Assembly (NCBI GenBank): GCA_026387845.1
Contig: JAPLKX010000498.1
Coordinates: forward strand, 1-9,875
Direction: 5' to 3'
Source of the DNA: Candidatus Hydrogenedentota bacterium
GTDB taxonomy: Bacteria; Hydrogenedentota; Hydrogenedentia; Hydrogenedentales; SLHB01
DNA length: 9,875 nucleotides
Every line of letters starts with the position of its first letter. Position 1 is the first letter of the stretch. Under the pieces are notes generated by a model. It saw only the letters and a program-made list of their open reading frames with translations, did no database searches and had not been told where the DNA came from. Positions 1 through 6,251 of the stretch are shown one piece after another. The position numbers and the translations under genes were made by a program.

Positions 1-1
1 G

Positions 2-904
2 CGAAACGCCGATTTTCGCCAACTTCAGTTCAAACTCTGTCACTCGGCGTCCATGAAGTACGACCAATACCTTAATGCCTCGGGCTGCTGCCTCAAGCCC
101 ACGCACCTCGATCCAGACGGCAACCCTTGGCGGATCTCCAAATTCATAGATGTGCTGGCGATTCCCGTGAAGCACAGTGACATCACCGGAAGCGATGATG
201 ACGCGATCGGATTGGTGTTTGTGCTGAAGGGTGAGGATGGCGCAGAGGTCGTGCGCGTTGGTATCACGTCGGACACGAGATGGATCGAGTCGCTTCCCGA
301 GGGTTTCAAGGATTGCGATGTAGTGGTCGCCCACTTGGGGACCATCGAAGTCGGAGAGGGGAAGGCGGACGAAGAAGGAAAGGGAGGAGATTTTCTAAAG
401 ACGGATCTGAAGGACCACCTTGGGACGAAAGGCTGCTTTCGCCTGATGCACGGCGTGAAGCCGAAGCTTTTCGTCATGGGCGAGTTCGGGGAGGAACTGG
501 TGGAGACCCGGTTCAAGATTCTCGAGGTCTTCAACGAACTCAAGCCGAAAGACACGTACTTTGTGCTGGGCGGGGACTCGAACCTGGCGATCGGGCTTGG
601 CGAGAAACTCACGGTGTGTTGCAGCCATCGCGACTGCGCGCCCTTGTGGACGCGCATCGCATTGGATGATGTTCGGCCGGTTCTGGGCGGGGATTACCTT
701 TTCCAGTACATTTGCCCGCGGCATGCGCTTAAGCATGAGCTAAAGAGTGGGGATAAAAGAGCGTGGCTGAACGCGGAAGAAATTGCGCGAAGCAAGCCGG
801 CATCGCTGAGGCCGGCCAGACCACGGGCGTCCTTGATTTCGTACAGGCGACTACAAAATTCAGATCCCGGCGGCCTGATGTTGAAAACGAACCTCGACCT
901 TTGA
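2..904 (+). CDS. MBL-fold metallo-hydrolase, C-terminal part (5' end outside window)
   Basis: The reading frame is open to the left edge of the window with no stop. The first internal ATG is at 53, so the gene almost certainly starts upstream and only its C-terminal part is visible. Counting from that ATG, residues 36-52 (IPVKHSD..DDAIG), 71-76 (ITSDTR), 92-97 (VAHLGT), 119-126 (LKDHLGTK) and 142-147 (MGEFGE) follow the order of late metallo-beta-lactamase motifs. Asp74 in SDT and His94 or His122 are the likely metal ligands. The HxHxDH motif of the family should lie before the window. Residues 189-216 hold a cysteine cluster (CCSHRDC) of unknown meaning. The last ~50 residues are basic and low in recognisable motifs and may be a frame extension beyond the conserved domain. 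The substrate cannot be told; MBL-fold proteins include nucleases, lactonases and thioesterases. It is convergent with mazG, with a hairpin between them. Family assignment is fairly sure, function is not. Confidence 0.7.
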   Translation, partial: RNADFRQLQFKLCHSASMKYDQYLNASGCCLKPTHLDPDGNPWRISKFIDVLAIPVKHSDITGSDDDAIGLVFVLKGEDGAEVVRVGITSDTRWIESLPEGFKDCDVVVAHLGTIEVGEGKADEEGKGGDFLKTDLKDHLGTKGCFRLMHGVKPKLFVMGEFGEELVETRFKILEVFNELKPKDTYFVLGGDSNLAIGLGEKLTVCCSHRDCAPLWTRIALDDVRPVLGGDYLFQYICPRHALKHELKSGDKRAWLNAEEIARSKPASLRPARPRASLISYRRLQNSDPGGLMLKTNLDL

Positions 905-924
905 AGGCAAGTCTGTGGTTCAAC

Positions 925-947
925 GGCGCGGGCGAGACGGCCGCGCC
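925..947. terminator. GC-rich hairpin between convergent genes, possible bidirectional terminator
   Basis: A perfect 7-bp stem GGCGCGG / CCGCGCC encloses a 9-nt loop (GCGAGACGG). It sits in the 63-bp gap between the ends of the MBL-fold gene and mazG, which face each other. It has no clear T-tract on either side, so classic intrinsic termination is uncertain. A similar hairpin lies at 1926-1949. The terminator role is inferred from position. Confidence 0.4.
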
Positions 948-967
948 TACTGACAGCGGCGTTGCGG

Positions 968-1393
968 CTACTTTTCCTTGTCTTTGCGTTCCTGCTGTTT
1001 GATTTTTTGCCAGACCTTCGAGACGTCTTCGGGTGTTTCGGCGGTGTGTTCGCCGAAGATGTGGCCGTGCCTGCGGATCATTTTGGCGTGGGCTTTTTCG
1101 AGCGCGTCGAGGAGTTTGAAGCGGCCTTCGGTTTCGGCGGCGGCGGCGCAGGCGAGCAGGGTGAACAGGGTGTCGCCCCATTCTTCTTCGATTTCGGCGT
1201 TGTTGTCCTGGTTGCATGCGTCGACGAGTTCGCCGGCTTCTTCTCTGGCGTATTGGGCGAAACTGAGCGTGGTCTGTTTGCGGTCCCACGGGCAGCCGTC
1301 GGGACTGCGCAGGTACCGCGCGAGACTGACCAGCGCGTCGAGCCATTGGGGCTCGGATTGCGGAGGTTGATCAATGTGCGGGAAGGTTTTCAT
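968..1393 (-). CDS. mazG: MazG-type nucleotide pyrophosphohydrolase (single domain)
   Basis: This 141-residue protein belongs to the all-alpha NTP pyrophosphohydrolase family. Family members hydrolyse (d)NTPs to the monophosphate and PPi, acting as house-cleaning enzymes or modulating nucleotide pools. Residues 30-40 (SPDGCPWDRKQ) are the MazG signature. The Mg-binding motif EExxE...ExxD appears as E51 E52 xx E55 and E71 xx D74. The C-terminal RRHGHIFGE and VWQKIKQQE match the family's closing helix. E. coli MazG has two such domains in about 263 residues; this one has only one. The start is the ATG at 1393, where the conserved part begins, with AAGGA seven bases upstream. The frame could extend to 1495, but the extra residues come from repeat DNA and look non-coding. 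Nothing nearby shows a partner or a toxin-antitoxin role. Family call is strong; the physiological substrate is unknown. Confidence 0.88.
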   Translation of the reverse strand: MKTFPHIDQPPQSEPQWLDALVSLARYLRSPDGCPWDRKQTTLSFAQYAREEAGELVDACNQDNNAEIEEEWGDTLFTLLACAAAAETEGRFKLLDALEKAHAKMIRRHGHIFGEHTAETPEDVSKVWQKIKQQERKDKEK

Positions 1394-1413
1394 GGTGATC
1401 CTTGCTTGATGCT

Positions 1414-1646
1414 GCGAAAAGCGGGGACAGTTTGCCATGGGGCTTTGCCTGCCCCGTAAACGATGGAAACAAACTGGCGAAAAAGTAGGTCCCATCGCCG
1501 AATAGGACGGGCAGGGTGGGTTGCCCAGTCCGAATCGGAATTCGGACCTACGCTATCTGCATCAGTTGGATGTGGTAAAAAGAACGGAATTTTCAGAGCA
1601 GACACGTTTTTAAACTGCCAAAACCGAGTCAGTCCCCGTTTTTCGC
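1414..1646. repeat. Structured repeat element (~233 bp) with terminal inverted repeats and nested hairpins
   Basis: This fills most of the 386-bp gene-free stretch 1394-1779. Its ends are an inverted repeat: GCGAAAAGCGGGGAC at 1414-1428 and GTCCCCGTTTTTCGC at 1632-1646, matching at 14 of 15 positions. Inside are several further palindromes. GGGGC/GCCCC lies at 1439-1443/1451-1455. GTAGGTCC/GGACCTAC lies at 1485-1492/1544-1551. GGACGGGCA at 1505-1513 pairs with TGCCC-a-GTCC at 1522-1531, with one bulged base. GTCCGAAT/ATTCGGAC lies at 1528-1535/1540-1547 with a 4-nt loop. No long convincing reading frame is present. The structure resembles a REP-like or miniature non-autonomous mobile element, but no flanking target duplication or transposase was identified. 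It begins 20 bp before the mazG start, so it probably supplies mazG's upstream region. Confidence 0.6.
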
Positions 1647-1779
1647 GGATATGAGGCGCATTATTCATTGATTTTCTCGGTTTTATAGCTAAAGCTGGCC
1701 GTGTCGCCTGCCGAATATACTAGCAGAAGGAGCCGTGGAACGGATACACGGCGTGGCAGTGGACATGGAGGTCCCGACT

Positions 1780-1956
1780 ATGACGGTTCAATGCTGCAAA
1801 TGCAAACGGGTCCGGATACAGGACCGGTGGTCGTCTTCGACGACGGCTCAGGGCCCGGTGAGCCATACGTATTGTCCGGTATGTTTTGAAGCGGTCCGTG
1901 TAGAGATCCGGTGTGCAAAACTTATGCGGGCGGTGAGACCTGCGCCCGCCGTGTGA
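1780..1956 (+). CDS. Small zinc-ribbon protein
   Basis: The protein is 58 residues with two zinc-knuckle pairs: C5-x2-C8 (CCKCKR) and C32-x2-C35 (YCPVC). They are separated by a spacer containing a Trp and the segment VSHTYCP. The pattern CxxCKR...W...SHxxCPxC is like the small treble-clef or zinc-ribbon modules often attached to PAS or histidine-kinase proteins. Here it stands alone. The ATG at 1780 is chosen because GGAGG at 1767-1771 lies 8 nt upstream, an excellent Shine-Dalgarno sequence, and because the Cys motif follows at once. The frame can be extended to 1735, but without a better ribosome site. The last ~20 residues (after the second pair) are basic and partly overlap a GC-rich hairpin. 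It ends 3 bp from the end of the convergent larE-like gene. Function unknown; it may bind nucleic acid or be a detached sensor module. Confidence 0.6.
   Translation: MTVQCCKCKRVRIQDRWSSSTTAQGPVSHTYCPVCFEAVRVEIRCAKLMRAVRPAPAV
1926..1949. terminator. GC-rich hairpin at the convergent 3' ends of zinc-ribbon and larE-like genes
   Basis: A perfect 7-bp stem GCGGGCG / CGCCCGC with a 10-nt loop (GTGAGACCTG) lies inside the last codons of the zinc-ribbon gene, just before the two convergent stop codons. It lacks a T-run. Its loop shares the GAGAC core of the hairpin at 925-947, and it too sits at a convergent junction. A termination or transcript-end role is inferred. Confidence 0.4.
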
Positions 1957-1959
1957 CGG

Positions 1960-2817
1960 TCAGGTAGCGCCGCCGGTCTTGTAGCCTTCCAGGTCGAGCG
2001 TGACATATCGGTAGCCCGCGTTTTTCAACTCTTGTACCAGAGCCGGCCGGACATCGGGCGAGATGATTTTGTCGAGGTCGACCATGTCGACTTCGATTCG
2101 GCAGATGCCGCCGTCCTGGCGGTCGCCCTCCTGGCGGTCGCCGTCCTGGCGGTCGCCATGATGGCGGGCGCGATACTGCCGGAATCCGTATTTCTTGAGG
2201 ATTTCTTCGGCGCGCTCGACCTGGGCCATCTCGTCGAGCGTAAGCGGACGGCCGGTTGGGAACCGCGACGCCAGGCAGGCGAACGATGCTTTGTTCCATG
2301 TGGGGAGCCCGCGTTGGCGACTCAGCGCGCGGATGTCGTCTTTTTTGAGGCCTGCCTCGAGCAGGGGCGCGACGACCCCGTTTTCTCCCGCGGCGATTTT
2401 ACCGACGCGCGTAACGTCGGCGAGGTCGTCAGCGGTTTCGCCATACGCCAGGACTCCAATGTGGTTGTCGTCGGCGTAGCGGCGCATCTGCGTGAACAGC
2501 TCTCCTTTACAGACGTAACACCGGTTGCGGTTGTTTTTGACGAACTCGGGGTTGTCGAACTCGCGCGTCTGGATAACGTCGAGGGCCCATCCTTTTTGCC
2601 TGGCGAGCGCCTTTGCCTCTTCGAACTCGGATCGCGGGATGCTGGGCGAGTCGGCGATGACGAGGCGGAGCCGGTCGCGGAGCACTTCGTGGGCGACGTC
2701 GGCGAGGTAGGTCGAGTCGACCCCGCCCGAGTAAGCGAGGACGAGGCCGCCATATCCTGCCAGGAGCCGTTTGAGCGTGGCTTCTTTATCGAGCGCGGGC
2801 GTGATGTCATCGTTCAT
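1960..2817 (-). CDS. larE: LarE-like PP-loop ATP-dependent sulfur transferase
   Basis: The product is 285 residues. LarE adenylates a carboxylate of a nicotinate-derived cofactor and donates sulfur from its own cysteine, in making the nickel-pincer cofactor of lactate racemase. Visible here are the PP-loop SGGVDST (residues 30-36), the conserved NRCYVCK (C100, C103) and ACLASR (C181). C181 matches the sacrificial cysteine position of Lactiplantibacillus LarE. The C-terminal ICRIEVDMVDLDKI segment is also family-like. A 16-residue insert of GDRQD-type repeats (residues 221-236) interrupts the usual short link before that strand. The ATG overlaps the mtaB stop as TAATG, and AGGAG lies 10 nt upstream, so translation is probably coupled. 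The partners larB and larC are absent from the window, and the neighbours are tRNA methylthiotransferases. The true sulfur acceptor is therefore uncertain. Family call strong; the specific LarE role only moderate. Confidence 0.85.
   Translation of the reverse strand: MNDDITPALDKEATLKRLLAGYGGLVLAYSGGVDSTYLADVAHEVLRDRLRLVIADSPSIPRSEFEEAKALARQKGWALDVIQTREFDNPEFVKNNRNRCYVCKGELFTQMRRYADDNHIGVLAYGETADDLADVTRVGKIAAGENGVVAPLLEAGLKKDDIRALSRQRGLPTWNKASFACLASRFPTGRPLTLDEMAQVERAEEILKKYGFRQYRARHHGDRQDGDRQEGDRQDGGICRIEVDMVDLDKIISPDVRPALVQELKNAGYRYVTLDLEGYKTGGAT
2111..2160. repeat. 15-bp in-frame tandem repeat within the larE-like gene
   Basis: Three consecutive 15-bp units start at 2116, 2131 and 2146. 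Each begins CTGGCGGTCGCC and varies only in the last three bases, and a partial unit precedes them. Read on the minus strand they encode the pentapeptides GDRQD, GDRQE and GDRQD. Since 15 is a multiple of three, copy-number change would keep the frame. Confidence 0.85.
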
Positions 2818-4097
2818 TACTCGAGCACTCCTGTCATGGTAGCGCCGCGGGATTCACGGAGGACGACGGGCACGATCCGGTTTTCGAGGTCGCGGGTCGA
2901 TGCGACGGCGACTCGGATGTAGTTGGGCGTGTAGCCGGCCCACCCGCCGCCGGACTTCTGCTCGAACAGGACGTCCATCCGGTGGCCCTGGTGGCGCTGG
3001 TGGAACTGGGCGCGTTTTTCCGAACTGATCTCGCGCATCCTGACGCTGCGCCTGCTCAGTTCGTGCGGGTCGACGCGGCCCGGCATCAGTGCGGCGGGCG
3101 TGCCGTGGCGAGGGGAGAATCTAAACACGTGCGCGTAGTCGATCGGGCTTTCGAGCACGAACCGGCAGGTTTCGTCGAAGTGGTCGGGGGTCTCGCCGGG
3201 GAAGCCGACGATCACGTCTGCGCCGATGCAGAGTTGGGGTACGTCTGCGTGGGCGGTGTCGAGGAAGGCGGCGAACTTGCGCGCGGTGTAGGTCCTGCCC
3301 ATGGCGCGCAGCGTGGTGTCGCAGCCGGATTGCAGCGGGATGTGCAGGAACGGCACGAGTACGTGGCGCGGGTCGTTCATCCGGTCGAGCAGGCCCCGCG
3401 GGATCGTCGAAAGCTCGATGGAACTCATCCGGACTCGGGCGAGGCCGTCGACGGAGTTGAGCGCATCGACAACGTCGACGATGGTGGCGCCACGCCAGGC
3501 GTACGCCCCAACGTTGATGCCGGTGAGGACGATTTCCTTGACGCCGCGTGAGGAGAGCGCGCGGGCTTCGTCTATGAGGTTGAGCATATGCCGGCTTCGG
3601 GGCTTCCCGCGCGCGAACGGGACCACGCAGTAGGTGCACATCCCGTCGCACCCTTCCTGAATTTTGAGATTTGCGCGCGTGGTCGGGCCGGGCGTGGGGC
3701 AGCCCTCGATTTCGAAATCGTCAGCGGGAAGGCCATTGCAGAACAAGGCGGGCACGGAATTCTTGTGCGGGCCAACGTGCCGGAGGACGTCGAGCTTGTT
3801 GGCGGTACCCATGACGAGGTCGACGCCGGGCATTTGCGCAACCTGCTGGGCGTGCAACTGCGACATGCAGCCGATCACGGCGACGAACGCGCCCGGGTTT
3901 TGCCGGATGAACGAGCGGATCATTTTGCGGGATTTGGCGTCCGCCTCGGCGGTGACGGTGCAGGTGTTGATGATGCCGAGGTCGGCGGGCTCGCCGTGCG
4001 GTACAAGCGTGTAGCCGGCGTCGTGCAGGCGGGCGTGAAGCAGGGCCGACTCCGCCTGGTTGAGCCGGCAGCCGAGCGTGATGATCGAGGCGCGCAT
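2817..4097 (-). CDS. mtaB: tRNA t6A37 methylthiotransferase MtaB
   Basis: This 426-residue radical-SAM enzyme is expected to convert t6A37 to ms2t6A37 in ANN-decoding tRNAs, using two [4Fe-4S] clusters. The N-terminal methylthiotransferase domain has its three cluster cysteines at C10 (TLGCRLNQAES), C46 (NTCTVTAEAD) and C77 (VIGCMSQ). The radical-SAM CxxxCxxC is C150, C154, C157 (EGCDGMCTYC). The C-terminal ~60 residues form a TRAM-like RNA-binding domain. The sequences GCRLNQAE and NTCTVTAEADAKSR separate it from MiaB, which has GCQMNEHD and NTCSVR. The length is normal for the family. The start is 1 nt after the stop of miaB (TGA-t-ATG), with AGG seven bases upstream. Its stop overlaps the larE start. 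It is the middle gene of a compact three-gene unit. High confidence. Confidence 0.95.
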   Translation of the reverse strand: MRASIITLGCRLNQAESALLHARLHDAGYTLVPHGEPADLGIINTCTVTAEADAKSRKMIRSFIRQNPGAFVAVIGCMSQLHAQQVAQMPGVDLVMGTANKLDVLRHVGPHKNSVPALFCNGLPADDFEIEGCPTPGPTTRANLKIQEGCDGMCTYCVVPFARGKPRSRHMLNLIDEARALSSRGVKEIVLTGINVGAYAWRGATIVDVVDALNSVDGLARVRMSSIELSTIPRGLLDRMNDPRHVLVPFLHIPLQSGCDTTLRAMGRTYTARKFAAFLDTAHADVPQLCIGADVIVGFPGETPDHFDETCRFVLESPIDYAHVFRFSPRHGTPAALMPGRVDPHELSRRSVRMREISSEKRAQFHQRHQGHRMDVLFEQKSGGGWAGYTPNYIRVAVASTRDLENRIVPVVLRESRGATMTGVLE

Positions 4098-4098
4098 A

Positions 4099-5421
4099 TC
4101 AGGCCTGCCTCACAGCATCGCCGATGAGCCAGTGGCCCTTGACGCCGGTGATGCGAACCGGGATGAGGTCGCCGATCTCGAGGCCGTCGGCGGCGATGCT
4201 GACGGGCCGGTAACCGTCGGTTCGGGCGCTCGACACGCCGGGCGTGCGGGGGTGCGTGCCGTCGACGAGCACCTCGTAGACGCGGCCGATGCACGCAGCC
4301 ATTTGCTCGGCGTTGATCTGGTCCTGCAGCGCGATGAGGCGGGCGAGTCTGTCTTCTTTGACGGCGCGGGGGACATCGTCGCCGAGTTCGCAGGCTTTTG
4401 TGCCGGGCCGCGGCGAGTATTTAAAGGAGAACACCTGGCTGAACCGGACCTGGCGCATGACGTCGAGGGTTTGTTGGAACTCGTCGTCCGTTTCGGTGGG
4501 GAACCCGACGATGAGGTCGGTACTGATTTCGACGTCGGGAATGCGCGACTTGAGGTACGCCACCTTGTCGAGGTACTCGCGGATGGTGTGGCGGCGGTTC
4601 ATGAGCTTGAGGATGCGGTCGGCGCCGGCCTGGAGCGGCAGGTGCAACTGGTTGCAGATCGTGGCGCGGCCGGCCATGAGGTCCGCGAGGTCGTTTGACC
4701 AGGCTTTGGGATGTGGCGAGGTGAACCGGACGCGGGCGAGGGGCAGCCGGGACACTGCGTCCAGCAGGTCGTGGAACGTTGCATCGCCGGCCTTGTATGA
4801 GTTGACGTTCTGGCCGAGCAGCCAGATCTCTCTGGCGCCTTTTGCGATGAGGCCGCGGGCTTCGCGCAGGATGTTTTCGGGTTCGCGCGAGACCTCGCGG
4901 CCGCGGACGTGCGGCACGATGCAGAACGAGCAGAAATTGTTGCAGCCTTTGCTGATGGCGATGTAGGCCTTGCATCCGTCGACGTGGCCGCGCTCGAGCC
5001 AGGGTTCGGGGATGAAGTTTTGGACGCGTTCGCGGCCAGGCGCCCAGCCGGTCATGACGACGCGCTTGCCGGCGCGGACCTCATCGAGCATCTCGGGGAG
5101 GCGGAAATAGTTGTCGGGACCGAACACCAGGTTGACGAGCGGCGACTTCTTGAGGAGGTTCTCGCCTTCCTGCTGGGCGACGCACCCGGCAACGGCCACG
5201 ATGAGGCCGGGATTGCGCTCTTTAATCGGCCGGAGCATCCCGAGGTAGCTGTAGACTTTATTCTCGGGGTTGTGGCGGACGGAACAGGTGTTGACGATGA
5301 CGAGCGAGGCGTCCTGGGGCGATTTCGCGGGCTCATAACCGAGCGTCGAGAGGATCTCCATGATCCGGAAGCTGTCGTGCTCATTCATCTGGCAGCCGTA
5401 TGTCTGGATATGTGCTTTCAT
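4099..5421 (-). CDS. miaB: tRNA i6A37 methylthiotransferase MiaB
   Basis: The 440-residue product is a radical-SAM enzyme that adds a methylthio group to C2 of i6A37 in UNN-decoding tRNAs. Auxiliary-cluster cysteines are C10 (YGCQMNEHDS), C46 (NTCSVRHNPENK) and C80 (AGCVAQQ). The radical-SAM triad is C160, C164, C167 (KGCNNFCSFCIVP). A TRAM domain occupies the last ~65 residues. The LPLQAGAD and DLIVGFPTETD motifs are typical. The start is the ATG at 5421 (MKAHIQTYGC), because the conserved first strand begins there. A TTG in the same frame at 5460 would add 13 unconserved residues. The ribosome site is weak (an AGG inside the inverted repeat at 5433-5474). It is the first gene of the unit with mtaB and larE. 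Making i6A needs MiaA, which is not in this window. Confidence 0.96.
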   Translation of the reverse strand: MKAHIQTYGCQMNEHDSFRIMEILSTLGYEPAKSPQDASLVIVNTCSVRHNPENKVYSYLGMLRPIKERNPGLIVAVAGCVAQQEGENLLKKSPLVNLVFGPDNYFRLPEMLDEVRAGKRVVMTGWAPGRERVQNFIPEPWLERGHVDGCKAYIAISKGCNNFCSFCIVPHVRGREVSREPENILREARGLIAKGAREIWLLGQNVNSYKAGDATFHDLLDAVSRLPLARVRFTSPHPKAWSNDLADLMAGRATICNQLHLPLQAGADRILKLMNRRHTIREYLDKVAYLKSRIPDVEISTDLIVGFPTETDDEFQQTLDVMRQVRFSQVFSFKYSPRPGTKACELGDDVPRAVKEDRLARLIALQDQINAEQMAACIGRVYEVLVDGTHPRTPGVSSARTDGYRPVSIAADGLEIGDLIPVRITGVKGHWLIGDAVRQA

Positions 5422-5432
5422 GACCAATGAAT

Positions 5433-5474
5433 AGTACCTGTTGGACGGGAAAAGCCGCAAATGAGGCAGGTACT
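5433..5474. promoter_or_regulatory. Perfect 8-bp inverted repeat upstream of miaB
   Basis: AGTACCTG (5433-5440) and CAGGTACT (5467-5474) form a perfect inverted repeat with a 26-bp spacer. It lies in the 140-bp divergent region between miaB and the MNT gene. In the miaB transcript it would form a stem ending 11 nt before the ATG and enclosing the only AGG-like ribosome-site sequence. It could be a protein operator or a 5'-UTR hairpin. No convincing -35/-10 pair could be assigned nearby. Confidence 0.35.
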
Positions 5475-5561
5475 CGACATGACTGTTCTTACAACTGGCG
5501 TTTTCGACCGCTGACTGCTAAACTCGGCGCAGATCTAAGGAAGTTGCTGAGGGTTGAAAAA

Positions 5562-5879
5562 ATGACCGCCGTAATCGAAGATAAGCTTGACGCCATAGCG
5601 GATCTCTGCCGGGAGTATGATGTCCGGGAATTGGCGGTCTTTGGTTCTGCGTTGAGAGACGACTTTACCGCCGCGAGTGACATCGATTTCCTCGTTACCT
5701 TCCGGCGCAGTGATTACGGCCCCTTTCTTGAGAAGCTGATGGATTTTGAGACGGCGCTGGCTGCACTGTTGGAGCGTCCGGTAGACGTGGCAACGAGGCA
5801 AAGCGTTGAGCAGAGCGACAACTATATCCGCCGGAAACATATCCTGTCTTTGCTAAGGACGATCTATGTGGCGGGATGA
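5562..5879 (+). CDS. mntA: MNT-domain nucleotidyltransferase antitoxin (MntA-like)
   Basis: This 105-residue minimal nucleotidyltransferase is the antitoxin of type VII HEPN/MNT systems. Family members transfer AMP units from ATP to a tyrosine of the HepT toxin and so block it. The catalytic motif GS-x10-DxD is complete: G28 S29, D40 and D42 (ASDIDFLV). The third acidic residue of the fold is probably D75 (RPVDVAT). The ATG at 5562 is preceded by GAGGG with 8-nt spacing; the frame extends to 5427 but with no family-like residues. It overlaps the next gene by 14 nt, so the two are probably translationally coupled. The pair runs opposite to miaB. A stretch over its 3' end (5821-5880) has 28 G/C in 60, against 40 in 60 at 6601-6660, which supports acquisition by transfer. 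Confidence 0.88.
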   Translation: MTAVIEDKLDAIADLCREYDVRELAVFGSALRDDFTAASDIDFLVTFRRSDYGPFLEKLMDFETALAALLERPVDVATRQSVEQSDNYIRRKHILSLLRTIYVAG

Positions 5880-6216
5880 TGCTTACTTGCTGGATATGCT
5901 GCTATACGCGAAACGCGCCAGGGACTTTTGTAGAGATGTTTCTCTTGAAGCGTTTGTAACGGATGAGAAGCTGCAAATGGCTGCCCTTTACGCGCTGCAG
6001 GTTGTTGGAGAAGCCGCCAGCAAGGTTTCTCCTGAATTCCAGCAGGCGCACCCGGAGATTCCGTGGCCGCGCGTCATCAACTTGCGCCACCGCTTGGTTC
6101 ACGATTACCCACGCGTAGAAACCCCCCGGGTCTGGAGCATTGTCAAGGAAGGTATTCCAGCACTGATAGAGTCTTTGGAAGTTCTTGTTCTTCCCGAAGA
6201 AAAAGGGACCGAATAA
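5866..6216 (+). CDS. hepT: HEPN-domain ribonuclease toxin (HepT-like)
   Basis: This 116-residue all-helical HEPN protein is the toxin of the HEPN/MNT pair. Studied HepT proteins are ribonucleases that cleave mRNA or trim tRNA 3' ends. The family's active motif R-x4-H-x-Y is present as R74, H79 and Y81 (NLRHRLVHDY). The Tyr is the residue that MntA AMPylates in characterised systems. The N-terminal MWRDDAYLLDMLLYAKRARDF and the central LYALQVVGEAASKVSPEF segments match the DUF86/HepT pattern. Length is normal and the active site appears intact. The start overlaps the antitoxin gene by 14 nt. The order antitoxin-toxin is reversed relative to the well-known Shewanella pair. The stop lies 35 nt before the chosen start of the next gene, which looks unrelated in function. 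Confidence 0.88.
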   Translation: MWRDDAYLLDMLLYAKRARDFCRDVSLEAFVTDEKLQMAALYALQVVGEAASKVSPEFQQAHPEIPWPRVINLRHRLVHDYPRVETPRVWSIVKEGIPALIESLEVLVLPEEKGTE

Positions 6217-6251
6217 GTTTCACGCCTGCAAGAGGCCAAAGGATGATTAAT

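Noticed and set aside
962..1459. A 165-codon plus-strand frame over mazG
   Set aside because: It is antisense to a clear MazG domain and has low-complexity Phe/Gly/Val composition typical of an antisense shadow.
1701..1889. A 62-codon plus-strand frame starting with GTG and overlapping the zinc-ribbon gene
   Set aside because: It has no ribosome site and no motif, and it is Gly/Ser/Asp-rich. The overlapping frame has paired Cys motifs and a strong Shine-Dalgarno sequence.
2111..2160. CRISPR-like array
   Set aside because: The units are contiguous 15-mers without spacers and lie in frame inside a coding gene.
3288..3295. GTAGGTCC in mtaB, as in the repeat element's arm
   Set aside because: It is eight bases within a coding sequence with no paired arm or flanking similarity, so probably chance.
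3588..4698. Long plus-strand frames over mtaB and miaB
   Set aside because: They mirror the well-supported radical-SAM genes on the other strand and have no recognisable domains.
5422..5460. Extended miaB start at a TTG 13 codons upstream
   Set aside because: The added residues lie outside the family's conserved start, and the ATG at 5421 matches the usual MiaB N-terminus.
5489..5524. Possible -35/-10 promoter for the MNT gene (TTACAA ... TAAACT)
   Set aside because: The spacing is about 24 bp and the boxes are weak, so no promoter could be assigned.
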